Origin: Muscardinus avellanarius
Taxonomy: Eukaryota > Chordata > Mammalia > Rodentia > Gliridae
Direction: 5' to 3'
DNA length: 64,000 bases
Assembly: GCA_963383645.1 (NCBI GenBank)
Contig: OY726560.1
Span: forward strand, 30,379,173-30,443,172
A program made the position numbers and the translations under genes. The notes under the pieces were generated by a model. The model was not told the origin of the DNA. It saw only the letters and a list, made by a program, of their open reading frames with translations, and did not search any database. Position 1 is the first letter of the stretch. Every line of letters starts with the position of its first letter. Below are positions 1 through 10,830 of this stretch, in pieces.

Positions 1-366
1 GGCCTTTTTGGCCTTCTGGTTGAGGGCATTTACTCCAGAGATGCCCTTGCTCTCCCCTCTAAAACAGACTTGAGCCTAGGCTTCTGTGCTCAGCCAGAAA
101 TCTTTTATGGCTTTTGCCCATCTGTTTTTCCCTTTTCAAGTCCCCATTAAACCAAATTGGCAGCCTGCAGTAGTAGTCTTTGTCCGAGGATGGCCTCCCC
201 TTCTACTGGGTAAAGAATTAACTAAAAATGCCAACACTTATTGTTTGAGTTGGTGATATAGCTTTAAGCTCTGCATATGGACAGATCAAACTCTAAACTC
301 CCCTCCCTTATCCAAGGCTGCCACAATTGTCTGAACCCTGCAATCATTAAAGAAATATGGGTGGTC

Positions 367-633
367 TCAAAGGTCAAATAACAGCTGAAGATAAGCTACT
401 TCAATCCATCTCTCCTCCTTTTTACAAAATAGATCTAGTTGCCAAATAGTGTTATAATTTAAACCTCCCAGATGGGGCCATGTGTCTCTGTTCCCCAGCA
501 CATACTGTGCCCATACTTGTGTGCAGAAAAAAATGAGAGCTTTCTTTAGCTTTTTGGGATCAAACTTTTCCCAGTTTTGGAGAACACATGCGAGTGGAGA
601 TCTGGCTTTCACTTTGGATTGCTGGGATCCCAT
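367..633 (-). pseudogene. gag: ERV gag, N-terminal matrix-like region (broken)
   Basis: An 88-residue open stretch begins Met-Gly-Ser-Gln-Gln-Ser-Lys, the N-terminal glycine context expected for myristoylation of a retroviral matrix protein. It continues with the hallmarks of gamma-type matrix: a Pro-Leu-Ala-Cys segment, an Asn-Trp-x-x-Phe-Asp-Pro helix, Leu-Ile-Phe-Phe-Cys-Thr followed by a Trp-x-x-Tyr, then Trp-Pro-x-x-Gly, Asn-Tyr-Asn-Thr and Leu-Asp-Leu-Phe-Cys. The frame is open for 27 more codons upstream, but the Met-Gly start fits the family better. A stop ends it at 367, far short of a normal gag, and I could not follow a continuous frame further left. Normal role: membrane targeting of the virion core. 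Confidence 0.75.
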
Positions 634-2092
634 CTGAGAGAGGATGGGTGGGGTTTTAGTGGCCTGCCTGGGCAAGGTTGCCCCCCTTCTCAGAGCTTTC
701 CAATCTAAAACCAATTACCCTAGCATTTAGGATATTGCTAGAATCCCATCTAAGACAGAGAAAAGTCTGCATGGCCTTTTTCTGTCTGGATGAGGTTCCC
801 TGCACCTCCTAAAGCTAGTAGCCCAGTTGGGGGCATCCAGCTGGGATGGCATGGAGCAGTGAGACTGACCTCATAGTCCACCAGAAGGGCAGTGCAGGCT
901 TGAAGTTTTAGCCACCCTCCCTTCTGCTCTACATAGGACCCCTCCTACCTGTCCCTTCTCTTAATGAGGTTTTCTAGCTGAAAAATATTGTTACTTTAAA
1001 AAAAAAAATCTTATTAATTTGCTTCCCTGCAAATATTCTCTGATCTTCCCATCTGCCAGTGTTCGGGCAAGGCCTCCTCCTGAGCTTCCTCCCCTGAGGG
1101 TTTTCTTATGCAAATGGAGCTGTAACTGCCAGCTGAATGCCAGACAAAGCCTCCTGGGTGTGGCCATTCACCTAGCAGGCCTGCCTGGCACTTTTGACTA
1201 CTTTTTTTTTTTTTTTTTTTTTTCTTGAGCTCTTGGAGAAGTTTACCCATTTATGCTTCCAATAGTTACTGGAATTTCAGGGCTGCTGTGGACTGAACTG
1301 CCATAGTTTACAGCCCCACAACAGGATGCACAGGGCCGCGGTTGCTAAGGGCAACACTTCCTAGATGCTGCCACTAAAAGCAAGCTAGCTTATCTCCCTA
1401 GAACCTGTTTCAAACTACAGGGGAAAAAAAAAAACTCACTATCATTTTAGGAATGGGTTCTGCCTGGTATCTCCTATTTGGAGAGCTTTCTGAAGGTGGG
1501 CCATGGGCATTTCTTTTTAGATTTAACTTTATATAGGGCTTTTAAAAGAGTGTCCCATCTGTAATGTGGGCAGAATGCATGGGCACTCATTGGGCCTAAC
1601 AAGACAATAGTGGGTTTCCTTGAAGCCTCAATAAGGACCAAGCACTGGCCCTACTTCCTTTGCGTGGTCATAGGCAGCGAGGATCTTACCCCCAAAGGGT
1701 GCGGATCCCAGATTGCATACTGGCCACTGCTAAGCTTTTGAGTAAGCCAGGAGGAGATTCAAAGTCTCCTAAAATCCCCTACACTTTAAAAGGGGAATTC
1801 TCCATTCCCCTGGAGATTCTGCCATAGCTAGTCCATGGCAGGCAAGTCTCCACAGTTCCAGAGAGCCCGTTGGCGCTGGCAATCCAATCATCTGCCAGGA
1901 CCTGGTCTCGTTTTGGGGAGGGTAACTGACCTTCAAGAAGCAGTGGCTTTCAGGCCACCATTGGCTGGAGTTGCCTTTGGCTCAAAAGATAGTCTCGTGT
2001 GGGTGCAAAATTATGTTATGGTTTTTGAGAGAAAAGGGTTACTGTTTGGGTGAAACTGTCCCCAAGGATCTTTGTCAGACCTCTGGGAATAA
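634..2092 (-). other. ERV leader between primer-binding site and gag
   Basis: This stretch of about 1.46 kb is more GC-rich than the window average and lies between the putative primer site and gag. It contains a T run at 1201-1223 and a minus-strand TATA-like ATATAAA near 1530. It is long for a gamma-retroviral leader, so it may include a pre-gag segment or an old insertion. I recognise no protein in it. Confidence 0.4.
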
Positions 2093-2111
2093 TTTTCCGG
2101 AAAAACCCCCA
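2093..2111 (-). promoter_or_regulatory. Putative proline-tRNA primer-binding site
   Basis: On the minus strand this reads TGGGGGTTTTTCCGGAAA. It matches about 13 of 18 positions of the tRNA-Pro primer site used by many gamma-type retroviruses, and most differences are C-to-T or G-to-A as expected from decay. It sits just downstream of an R-U5-like segment and upstream of gag, as it should. Confidence 0.4.
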
Positions 2112-2232
2112 AAACCCCACAAAAATAGAAAAAGATAAAAGAGGTGCGGGTTCTTTTCCTGAGCTAAGGATAAATACACATTAGCCTAGACTCTTGCTGA
2201 AGATTGAAAGAAGTTTATTAAAAAGATAGAAA
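2112..2232 (-). repeat. ERV LTR fragment (R-U5-like)
   Basis: The minus strand has AATAAA (plus-strand TTTATT at 2214-2219), then about 100 nt of U5-like sequence before the primer site. The upstream U3 portion is not visible because B1-dID SINEs begin at 2233. Confidence 0.4.
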
Positions 2233-2410
2233 TAAACTGGGCATGGTGGTGCACACTTGTAATCCCTGCGCTTGGGAGGCGGAGACAAGAGGATCGGGCA
2301 GGTTCGAAGCCAGCCATGCTGGCTTAAGAGACCCTGTTTCCAAATAAAAATATAAAAAATAGGTCTGGGAGTGAAGCCCAGAGGTAGAAGGGCTCCAGGA
2401 ACCCCAGTTA
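2233..2410 (+). mobile_element. B1-dID-type SINE, recent subfamily
   Basis: The left half is B1/7SL-like with GGGCATGGTGGTGCACAC and a TGTAATCCC box. The middle carries the recent-subfamily motif GGCTTAAGAGACCCTG. The right half is the ID-like box ending GGAACCCCAG. The A-tail has evolved into the AAT microsatellite that follows. Confidence 0.9.
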
Positions 2411-2460
<50 letters not shown>

Positions 2461-2475
2461 TAATAATAACAACAC
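2411..2475 (+). repeat. (AAT)n microsatellite in a SINE tail
   Basis: About twenty AAT units follow the SINE with a few C interruptions near the end. On the minus strand this reads as poly-Leu or poly-Tyr, which explains the long spurious frames there. Confidence 0.95.
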
Positions 2476-2477
2476 AA

Positions 2478-2630
2478 TTAGCTGTGCATGGTGGCGCACG
2501 TTTGTAATCCTTGTGCTTGGGAGGCTAAGACAGGAGAATCACAAAGATTCGAAGCCAGCCTCAGCTACTTAGTGAGGCTCTCAGCAACTTAGTGAGACCC
2601 TGTTTCCAAACAAAATTAAAAATAGGATAA
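2478..2630 (+). mobile_element. B1-dID-type SINE, older form, 3' truncated
   Basis: It shows GTGCATGGTGGCGCACG, GGGAGGCTAAGACAGGAG and the older-form middle CTCAGCTACTTAGTGAGGC. It stops at the poly-A-like linker before the ID box, where the next SINE begins. Confidence 0.85.
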
Positions 2631-2848
2631 GCTTGGCAAGGTGGCACATGCTTGTAATCCCAGCATTGGAGGAGTCTGAGGCAGTTTATGGACAGCCTCA
2701 GCTACTTAGGGAAGCCCTTTGCAACTCTGTGAGACCCTTTTTCAAAATAAAGAATAAAAAAATAGGGCTGGGGTGTAGCACAGAGATAGAATGTCCATGC
2801 GTTCCATTCCAAGTACTGCAAAAACAACAAAACAAAATAAAACAAAAG
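2631..2848 (+). mobile_element. B1-dID-type SINE, older form
   Basis: B1-like start (GGCAAGGTGGCACATGC), middle CTCAGCTACTTAGGGAAGC, ID-like GGGCTGGGGTGTAGCACAG and an AAAACAAAA-type tail. Diverged from the recent copies. Confidence 0.85.
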
Positions 2849-3164
2849 GATATGCACTTTCATTCTCTGCTTTCTCTTCTTCTGATTCTGTACATTGCTG
2901 TTCCACATAATAATACTTCTGTAAACTCATAATTTTATAATTTTGGCTTCATCATACCTCATGTAACGAAGAAAATTTTGACTGAGGAGAAAGAACTGAA
3001 TTCTTGCTCCAACTATGTTTTATTTTTTTCTCTTTTCAAACCATTTCTGAGAGTTAATGGATCTTGTCTAATGTTTGGCTCTTAGAAAAAATATAAAGTT
3101 TAACTATGGCCAGAGTCAAATGCTAGATTCAGAAATATTCATTTCAAGTATATTTATCTATGAT
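2849..3164. other. No recognisable feature
   Basis: AT-rich sequence. No long frame, RNA gene or repeat I can name. It might include displaced ERV U3 sequence, but I cannot show that. Confidence 0.4.
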
Positions 3165-3262
3165 CTGGAAGTGTGATTCAGTTGTAGAGCACGTGACAAC
3201 CATGTAACACTCCCTAGGTTTGATCTCTAGCACTGCAAAAAGAGAAAATATAAGAAAACACA
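3165..3262 (+). mobile_element. ID-like SINE fragment
   Basis: TCTGGAAGTGTGATTCAGTTG, TAGAGCA and GGTTTGATCTCTAGCACTGC correspond to the A and B boxes of the ID tRNA-Ala-derived element, followed by an A-rich tail. No B1-like left half is present. It is a SINE, not a functional tRNA gene. Confidence 0.65.
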
Positions 3263-3898
3263 CCTATCTATAGATATATAGACAAATAATATCTGAAAAT
3301 AGAATATGTAGACAGTTTTCAAAGTATTGAAGAAAAACAGTAAAAAGTGCAAAGTTTAAAATTTTAAATGTATATTTATTATTGTTAATGATCTTTATAT
3401 ATTAAATATAATATTTATAATAATAAAATATATGTCATAATAAAAGTCAAAATAGAGAGAGAACAACATAAGCTACATCTTTACATTAACATGGTGGTTC
3501 TGGAATGGAGGAATATAGAACTTTAGATTCAGTTTTTGACTCAAAGACACATTTCTTTAGCTTTGTCAGGACCAACAAACACAGAGTGTGGGTAGCTAGA
3601 AAATTGCATGTTAATTCTATTCTTGGGTAGCTGTTCATAGATCTTTACTGGCTGATGAATCAGATGTTTAAACTTCCATATATGTAACTGAAAGGAAGAA
3701 ATTTAAATATAACCTAATGTACCATTAATTTTTAAACATGTCCTCTGGATTTAAGCCACTATTATCCATTCCAACAAAAGTTATGGTGAAATAAAACAAA
3801 TCTCTATTTTTTTTTAAATGTGGCTTTCGATAGAAAGCATTCTAATTCATGGGACTGTAAGGGACAGTAGTTATGAGTGTCAGAGAGGGAAGCAAATG
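3263..3898. other. No recognisable feature
   Basis: Very AT-rich, especially 3300-3450. Nothing nameable. Confidence 0.4.
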
Positions 3899-4114
3899 AA
3901 AGTAACACTTGCTGGGCGTGGCGGCGCACGCTTATAATCCCCGTGCATGGGAGGCAGAGACAGGAGGATCATGCATGTTCGAAGCCAGCCTCACTGGGTT
4001 AAGAGACCCTGTTTCCAAATAAAAATACAAAATAGGTCTGGTAGTGTAACCTGGAGGTAAAAGGGCTTCCAGGAACCCCAGTATTACCAAAAAAAAAAAA
4101 AAAAAGTAACACTT
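3899..4114 (+). mobile_element. B1-dID SINE with target-site duplication
   Basis: A recent-subfamily copy (about 3911-4102) with GGGCGTGGCGGCGCACGC and GGAACCCCAGTA, ending in an A17-type tail. The flanking 12-bp direct repeats AAAGTAACACTT (3899-3910 and 4103-4114) mark L1-type target-primed insertion. Confidence 0.93.
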
Positions 4115-4374
4115 AAAAATAAATTAATCACCTGAAATATTTAATATTTATTCACCTGAAAATATCTTATTTGTTAGGTTTTTTAAATGCAAAATATGTA
4201 TGGCAGTATTTTGTTTTCAGCTTGAGAAGCTTAACTGGCTGATTTGGTACACCTGTCTTTACTCCTATTTAACAAAGAACACATACCTTGAGTGAATGTG
4301 CAGAAATCTGAAAAGCTTAAGTATATTTAGTATAACAAACATCATGTAAGATTCCAGATGCAGGTGTTATAGAT

Positions 4375-4383
<9 letters not shown>

Positions 4384-4425
<42 letters not shown>
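4384..4425 (+). repeat. (GT)n microsatellite
   Basis: About 21 uninterrupted GT units, then a few TATG units. Confidence 0.95.
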
Positions 4426-4434
<9 letters not shown>

Positions 4435-4864
4435 GGTACTTGAATCCATTACTTCTGAATGCCAGGTGGTGGTCTCAACTATGATTTTATTTTTAGAGTA
4501 ACCATTTTGTATCCAAGTTTCCCTATATTATGCTTTACAGAAAATAGAATTGTGGCAATACACCCTGTGGTTCTTGCCATTGTCTTCATTTCCAGACATA
4601 CACCCTCGCCAACTCAACCAACTTCAAATCCCTATATTTAGTCAAAGACTAGATGGGAAAAAAAAAACACCTGAATTCTACTGCATGTTTCTATTATCAT
4701 AATTAACCAAGAGAAATTTATTTTCATTTTCTCCAAGATATTAACCAAATACATTTTTTCTTAATCAACGACAAGATACCCATGTTATCAAAATATTTTT
4801 CTAAGTGCTTATTTTTAACTTGTTAGGGATTTTTAGGTTTAATGCTACCTAGATATAATTTCTC
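4426..4864. other. No recognisable feature
   Basis: AT-rich. A short 60-residue open frame (4459-4641) has no coding character that I recognise. Confidence 0.4.
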
Positions 4865-5102
4865 AGAACCTGATTTTTTTTTTTTTTTTGTGGCACTGAG
4901 GATGGAACCCAGGAACATTCTTCTTCTGAGCCACACCCGCAGCTCTATTTTTTATTCTTTATTTTGAATAGCGTCTCACCGAGTTACAAAGAGCCTCACT
5001 AAGTAGCTGAGGTTGTCCTTGAACTGTGATCATCCTGTCTCAGCCTCCCAAATGCTGGGATTACAAGCATGAGCCCCCTCGCCCTACTTCATAGCCTGAT
5101 TT
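4865..5102 (-). mobile_element. B1-dID SINE, older form, antisense, with duplication
   Basis: A T-run, GGCACTGAGGATGGAACCC (ID box reversed), CTCACTAAGTAGCTGAGG and CTGGGATTACAAGC appear in that order, so the element is on the minus strand. CCTGATTTTT occurs at both ends as a probable target duplication. Confidence 0.85.
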
Positions 5103-5212
5103 TTAAAACACAATATAATGTGCAGGAAATATATTCTACCCATTGACTTTTCAATATCTCAACTTTAAAAAAAAATTATGACCACCACATATGTATACAT
5201 GCGTACATGTGT

Positions 5213-5215
5213 ATG

Positions 5216-5262
<47 letters not shown>
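5213..5262 (+). repeat. (AC)n microsatellite
   Basis: A run of CA dinucleotides, about 22 units, preceded by degenerate ATGTATAC repeats. Confidence 0.95.
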
Positions 5263-5264
<2 letters not shown>

Positions 5265-6265
5265 GGAAATGATATAGTTACTTGTAAAAATTCAGAGATG
5301 CTCAGATATTTTTAGTGCTAATTTTCTTAGTAGACCTGTATAAAAAAAAACAGAAATGTATTTATAACTTTCCTAAGTGGTCCCTTATAACTATTAAGAA
5401 CGCTTTAAAATAGAAACTGCAGGAGTTGGCATTTTAGGATTCATTCTGCCTTTAACATGATTTTTCTTTCATACAGTCTTTGGGAAAGTATTTCTTCCAA
5501 AAGAATTTAGGTGAGTTGATGACAACTACTTAAATAATATTAGCCCTATGTCATTCAGAGGTTGGAAATTCAATAAAATTATATTCAAAGACTATTTACA
5601 GTGGACCTAATTAAAGCAAAACATTGAATTAAGCTGGCATAATGTGCAAAACCTTATCACATGTTAACCCCACAGATAAATACTGCCCCGCTCACAAGTT
5701 AATGCAGCATTACGAGTACCTAAATGCTTGTTACAAAAAGGACAACATGCAAAAAACTGCATTTCTGTATACTTCAATACTAAAAATATTAAATTTTCAC
5801 TTTGAAAAAATATAATTTCTTAAAATTGTATTAAAATTTAGTAATCCATATATTGCATGTATATGGTGTAATTCAATATTTATATAGGAGTGGATTGGCC
5901 TGGCCAAGAACCTAAGCCAATTATGGTAATATATGTATGCTAATAATTTTTAACCAATTATCTCTTTTTCATAATTGTTTTACTGTGTGCTTCCTACAGC
6001 CTGAATTTATACTGTTATATTAATTATGATTTGTTTATTTTTAATGCTATGCCATACTTAAACTTCTGTTGTATCTCTCTTTTGTTAAAGGGCTAACATT
6101 AAATAACCTTCTTAAATAATATTCACTAATTAGAAAAATAATTATATTTTCATGTTAAACCTGATGTCCCAATGTCAAAAGGTTGACACAGGACTATGGA
6201 CTCAGAACAGTGGTTATCAATATACCTATATAAAGCTTTCAAAATAACCTACCAAGCAGATTTAA
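5263..6265. other. No recognisable feature
   Basis: AT-rich intergenic-type DNA with no long frame, repeat or RNA gene that I can support. Confidence 0.4.
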
Positions 6266-6499
6266 TCAATTTCTATTACTGTGTAAAATTACTCCATAAT
6301 TAAGCAGAATAAAATTTACCATTTACTCTATCACATAGTTTTTGAGGTGAGGAATCCAGAAGTGGTTTAGATAGCTGATCTTCATTCAGGATCTCATAAG
6401 GCTTTAATCAAGCTGTTAGCCACACTGCAGTCATTGCTAAATTTGACAACAATGGAGGATATGCTTTCAAGAAAATTCAATGATATGATCAATGGCAGA
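6266..6499. repeat. Possible ancient interspersed repeat
   Basis: The series TTTCTATTACTGTGTAAAAT, CAAGCTGTTAGCCACACTGC and AGTCATTGC resembles an old mammalian dispersed repeat with a similar motif order. I cannot assign the family, and divergence is high. Confidence 0.25.
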
Positions 6500-6724
6500 A
6501 GGACTTAGTTGAGCCGGGCGTGGTGGCGCACGCTTGTAATCCCCGCGTTTGGGAGGCAGAGACAGGAGGATCGCGCGGGTTCGAAGCCAGCCGTGCGCTC
6601 TGGCTTAGGAGATCCTGTTTCCAAATAAAAATGTAAAAATAGGTCTGGGAGTGTAGCCCGGAGGTAGAAGGGCTTCCAGGAACCCCAGTACCACCGAAAA
6701 AAAAAAAAAAAAGGAGTTAGTTGA
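6500..6724 (+). mobile_element. B1-dID SINE, recent subfamily, with near-perfect duplication
   Basis: The copy at about 6513-6712 is among the least diverged (GCCGGGCGTGGTGGCGCACG, CGCGCGGGTTCGAAGCC). Flanks GGACTTAGTTGA and GGAGTTAGTTGA differ at one base. CpGs are largely retained, which suggests a recent insertion. Confidence 0.93.
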
Positions 6725-8957
6725 TTATTAAATGGATTTCACCCATAAAGATGTAATACATGGCAGATTGCTTCTACACAAGGACTCTCCCAAAAGAGAA
6801 AGTGATTAAGATGGAAGATACAATACCTTTCATAAATCAATTTCAGATGTAACATTATACCAATTTTTTACATTTTATTGGTCACACAGATCAACTCTAG
6901 TGTGAATTAGGAGTACACTGCACAGTGGTATGAGTACTAGGAGGTGAGAATCATTGAAGGCCTCCCAGAGGTGAGGCACACAGGTAATCAGGAAAAGTAC
7001 CCACTACAAGGTTTCTGAGAATTAACACAAAATTCCTAAGATTGCCCTCCATTTAGTCCTATAGCCATTTCTAAAAATAAGCATAGCATATACTATTCTT
7101 CTGCCTCTTCTTCTGATTACTCCTGTTACTTTCAGAGCTTTGTTTTACCTTGAGTAGTTTTAAGTATTTAACTTTTATTTGACCATTTCTGAAACAAAAT
7201 TTTGAAGGAATTTCTAGTGAAATAATGGATCTGGAGGGAGGAAGAGTCCCATCTTGTACATATACTTTAAGCATTTGTGAGTCAGATTTTTTTCCTCCAT
7301 ACATATTAAATATAAGCGAGAACCCAAGGTATTCCAAAAAAGGTAGAGATTTTTCAAACTAACAGAAGTTTGATGTAATACCACTTATGAGATATAGCAT
7401 GGTGGTGATAATGCTTAGAATAGCATCTATTTAAACTGTTCAAATAACCTGTTATCTGCTGGCTGGCTTTTTTTTTTTTTAAGCCTTATACCTAAAGTAA
7501 TCATATAAGTAATTTTTTATTATCCCACTTCTCTCATGTTACATTTCTGTGTTTACAACCAAGTACATTTAATCTGAAAAATATTACCTAAATATAGATA
7601 ACATCTATATAGGGCTCTGGAAAAAAAATCAACAGTCTGCTGAAGGCCGAAAGAAAGTTGAAATGCTGAATTTACATTTCACCATTTATCGAATAATGGG
7701 TTTGGAAACTCTACATCAAATTCATTGTGTGACATAACATAAGAAAATATTACAATTGTGTATTTCCTTTTTAGTATACCCTAAACTGTTAGCACCGTGT
7801 GGAATAGTTGGTAGAAGCTGAAGTGGCATATAATATTAAATATAGTACTTCCATAAATCCTAGGTTGGGAAAATTTGAAAAGACTTACTATGGTTCTTCA
7901 TTAAACCAAGAGCCAACTTTTCAGACTCATACTGACTCCGAAAATTGTATTTATCTTACTAATGTGACAGGCAGGAAATAGAACACAGCGATGCCAAAAG
8001 ATCAGATGTGAAATAATATGTTTTTCCATTGTGTTCAAGGAAATACAAATAATTTGACTCACTTCAGCTGCTCTCTCTGAGATTCCACGTTATATTTCCC
8101 ATCTATTCTTGATCTATAAATATTGTGCTCCAAACTCACCTATTGGCTCATTTTTAATTTATACATTATTTCTTTATGATCTCATCTAGCTTCACAGCTT
8201 TAAATAACATTAATATACCAATACTTCCCAAATCTTTTTATAAAGCTGAAGCTTTCTTTGAACTTCAGACTCATATAAAACTATATAATAGTGAGTAGAA
8301 CCAAATGAAACAGATGATTTGGGGACTGCAAAAAATAAATAAAGGAACTATATCTTACATAATTCAAACCAATTGATATATTTGTATATTACAATGTAAT
8401 ATGTTCATTTCTAAAACAATGCAAGATTTCTTACTCCTCTAACTCCTTTTGAAATATACTTCTGATTCAGGTTTTTTATTTCAGTAAATGGCAAATCATT
8501 TCTCAAGATTGCTCATGATCAAACCTATGGAAAGTGACTTGATTTGTTTTTTCTCACATAATTATAAATTCAGTGTGTTAATGAGCTCCATTTTCTATTT
8601 CCATATATTTTTGTGTCACTTCTTTCAATCCCTAAGAATAAAATCCCTACCACCTCTTTATCAGCTACTGATTTTGTCTCCTGATTAATATTTCTTTCTC
8701 TATACTTGATTGTTTTTAAGAGGGTCCACTCTATTCTGAGAAGGGTGGGTATTATTAAAAATGTAATTTGTATTGTCCAGATGGATTAATAATGAACATT
8801 GGGCTGCATAAAAGCTAATAAAAATGAATATTTTATGTGATTCTTGTGGACATTTAAAAGAGTTTGGTACAAGATAAATTATTTCAAATTTTATGTACAT
8901 TATGTTTAATATCTCATTTAATTTCCTATACTTGAGTTTACTTATAAGGTAGTGGGA
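6725..8957. other. No recognisable feature over about 2.2 kb
   Basis: AT-rich sequence with short frames only. I see no repeat family or gene that can be supported. The open frames at 7071-7337 and 8488-8688 lack any recognisable domain. Confidence 0.4.
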
Positions 8958-9246
8958 TAGCCAGACGTGGTGGTGCAAACTTCTTTTTTTGCTTTTTTTT
9001 TTTTTTTTTTTGCAGGTCCAGGGATGGAACCCAGAGGCATTCGACCTCCGAGCCACACCCCTCTGCCCAATTTTTTATTTTTTATTTTTAAACAGAGTCT
9101 CACTGAGCTGTGGAGAGCCTCACTAAGTAGCTGAGGCTGTCCGCGAATCGTGATCCTCTGGTCTCAGCCTCCCAAATGCTGGGATTACAAGCGTGTGCCA
9201 CCATACTCGGCTTGCAAACTTCTAATTTTCAGCATTTGGGAGGCTG
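8958..9246 (+). mobile_element. Old B1-dID SINE interrupted by a second, antisense SINE
   Basis: The outer element starts AGCCAGACGTGGTGGTGCAA and resumes after 9213 with CAGCATTTGGGAGGCTGG. Between the halves lies a minus-strand copy (about 8984-9212: T-run, GGGATGGAACCCAGAGG, GCTGGGATTACAAGCG). GCAAACTTCT occurs on both sides of the inner copy, so the insertion order can be read directly. Confidence 0.85.
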
Positions 9247-9326
9247 GGGTCTCTTAACCAGCGTGATCCTCCTGTCTCCGCCTCCCAAGCCCGGGGATTA
9301 CAAGCGTGCACCACCACGCCCGGTCT
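9247..9326 (-). mobile_element. B1-dID SINE 5' half, antisense
   Basis: GGTCTCTTAACCAGC, then CCTGTCTCCGCCTCCC and CACCACGCCCGG give the B1-like half of a recent-subfamily copy on the minus strand. The ID half is missing. It sits inside the remains of the older outer SINE. Confidence 0.75.
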
Positions 9327-9340
9327 ATTATTTAGATTTT

Positions 9341-9554
9341 AAAAGTCCTCCAGAGGTCGGGCGTGGTGGCGCACGCCTCGCTTGGGAGGCAGAGACAGGA
9401 GGATTGCGCAGGTTCAAAGCCAGCCGCTCTAGCATAAGAGACCCTGTTTCAAAAATATAAAATAGGTCTGGGAGTGTAGCCCGGAGGTAGAAGGCCTTCC
9501 AGGAACCCCAGTACCACCAAAAAAAAAAAAAAAAAAAAAAAAAAGTCCTCCAGA
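9341..9554 (+). mobile_element. B1-dID SINE, recent subfamily, 14-bp perfect duplication
   Basis: The copy at 9355-9540 has a small deletion in the B1 half (CACGCCTCGCTTGGGAGGC) and a pure A-tail. The direct repeat AAAAGTCCTCCAGA lies at 9341-9354 and 9541-9554. Confidence 0.95.
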
Positions 9555-9912
9555 AGTCCATATGCTAATGCCAGATCACCAGCCTGTGGTGTTGTTGGGA
9601 GTTTGTGGAACCTTTAGGAAGTGGATTCCTCACGGAAGAATTTTAGGTCTTTGTGGTCATGGCCTTGAAGGGTTTATTAAAACCCCAGTCCCTTCTGCTT
9701 GCTTTCTTTTTGCTCCCTAACCATCATGAGGTAAGCAACTTTGCTCCATCATGTGTTCACATGAGGATTTCTGCCTTTCCACAGGAACATAATAATGAGA
9801 CCAAGTGACAATGGGCAGAAACCTCTGAAACTCTGAAGCAAAAAATCTTGCCTCTTGTCACACTGATTTACACAGTTATTTTTTCACAGTAATAGAAAGC
9901 TGACTTACACAT
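9555..9912 (+). repeat. MaLR (MLT1-type) LTR, sense
   Basis: The order of motifs follows an ERVL-MaLR solo LTR: GGAACCTTTAGGAAGTGG, a TTTATTAAAACCCC stretch, CTTTCTTTTTGCTCCC, CATGAGGTAAGCAAC, then GAAACTCTGAAGCAAAAA and a terminal CACAGTAATAGAAAGCTGAC. Divergence is moderate to high. It could act as a weak promoter, but nothing shows that here. Confidence 0.65.
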
Positions 9913-10331
9913 TGTGATTATGAATAAAAGTTACATATCCAGTTGAGCTATCACTTACCTATCTTAAAGAAGAGTTTGGTGTAAAAAATAAACTAAAATT
10001 GCAAAACATATGGTCTATCCTTTAAAATTTTGATTCATGAGAATGAATTAAAAGTTACCTAGATTCTGACTACCTGAAAAATTAATGGTAAAATAAGATG
10101 ATTATTGTAGTTTTGTACTGTATCAATTTATTTACTTTAGCTAGGTTAAATATTTTAACTAATGTATATCTATATACATATTAATGGGGTATGATATAAT
10201 GTTTGACACACACACAAACACTGTGTAATGTTTGACCAAGTAAAACATGTTTATGTTCTCATATATTTATGATTTTTTAATGGTCAAAACATTTAGTCTT
10301 ACTTTCCATTTTCTTTTTCATTTTCATTTTT

Positions 10332-10332
<1 letters not shown>
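9913..10332. other. No recognisable feature
   Basis: AT-rich, nothing nameable. Confidence 0.4.

Positions 10333-10371
<39 letters not shown>
10333..10371 (+). repeat. (TG)n microsatellite
   Basis: About 19 TG units, at the tail side of the antisense SINE that follows. Confidence 0.95.
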
Positions 10372-10376
<5 letters not shown>

Positions 10377-10530
10377 GTGAATTGAGTCCAAGGGCCATTT
10401 AACACTGAGCTACAATTCTAGGTGTTTTAATTTTTTTTTACTTTGAAACAGGGTATCCCTAAGTTATAGCACGCTGGGCTTGAACTTGAGATCCTTCAGC
10501 TTAGGCTCCTAAGTACTAAGATTAATCTTG
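10372..10530 (-). mobile_element. Old B1-dID-type SINE, antisense
   Basis: GAATTGAGTCCAAGGGCC, GAGCTACAATTCTAGG, TTTGAAACAGGGTATCCC and GGGCTTGAACTTGAGATCC follow the reversed order of the element with strong divergence. Confidence 0.6.
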
Positions 10531-10534
10531 TTAC

Positions 10535-10830
10535 CCAAAATATCTTATTACCACAACTTAGGAAAAGAAAGATTTATTTGTTCACATTCCTGGAGATTTT
10601 AGAGGTGATAGTCCATTTTTTTTGTCAACTTGTATACCAGAGACCTCATTGCTTCATAGTAGGAAGCATAGAGAGAGTCAGAGCTGGTGTCAGGTCAAGG
10701 TGGCAGGGGAGAGGAACAGGAAGCTGCCTAAGCCAGCAATGCCAAGTACCCTCCCAGAGTAATCACCTTCAAACATGGCTGCCTTGTCTACTATATGAGG
10801 TCCAAGGGACATCTTAAATCCAGATGATAA
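10535..10830 (-). repeat. Probable MaLR-type LTR, antisense
   Basis: CTTATTACCACAACTTAGG, GATTTATTTGTTCACATTCC, GGCAGGGGAGAGGAACAGG and CAAACATGGCTGCC resemble the reverse complement of MaLR LTRs. Family assignment is tentative. Confidence 0.35.

Larger units (their letters stand above)
1..2232 (-). mobile_element. Class I (gamma-like) endogenous retrovirus, 5' portion, running off the left edge
   Basis: Read on the minus strand, from right to left, the block has an R-U5-like piece (about 2232-2112), a proline-type primer-binding site (about 2111-2094), a leader of about 1.4 kb and a gag matrix-like reading frame starting at 633. The order is the normal proviral order, which supports one element rather than chance matches. 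The U3 part of the LTR is lost or displaced where SINEs begin at 2233. The rest of gag, pol and env would lie left of this window. Gag is interrupted by a stop at 367, so the element is defective. Confidence is good for ERV origin and lower for LTR limits. Confidence 0.7.

Noticed and set aside
2181..2499. Long minus-strand frames rich in Leu or Tyr
   Set aside because: They translate the AAT microsatellite and SINE tail and have no coding signal.
3165..3262. tRNA-like sequence with A and B box resemblance
   Set aside because: It is an ID-type SINE remnant: no cloverleaf I could complete and an A-rich tail follows.
8700..9056. 118-residue minus-strand frame
   Set aside because: Runs through A-rich SINE tail sequence and AT-rich DNA with lysine runs. 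No recognisable domain.
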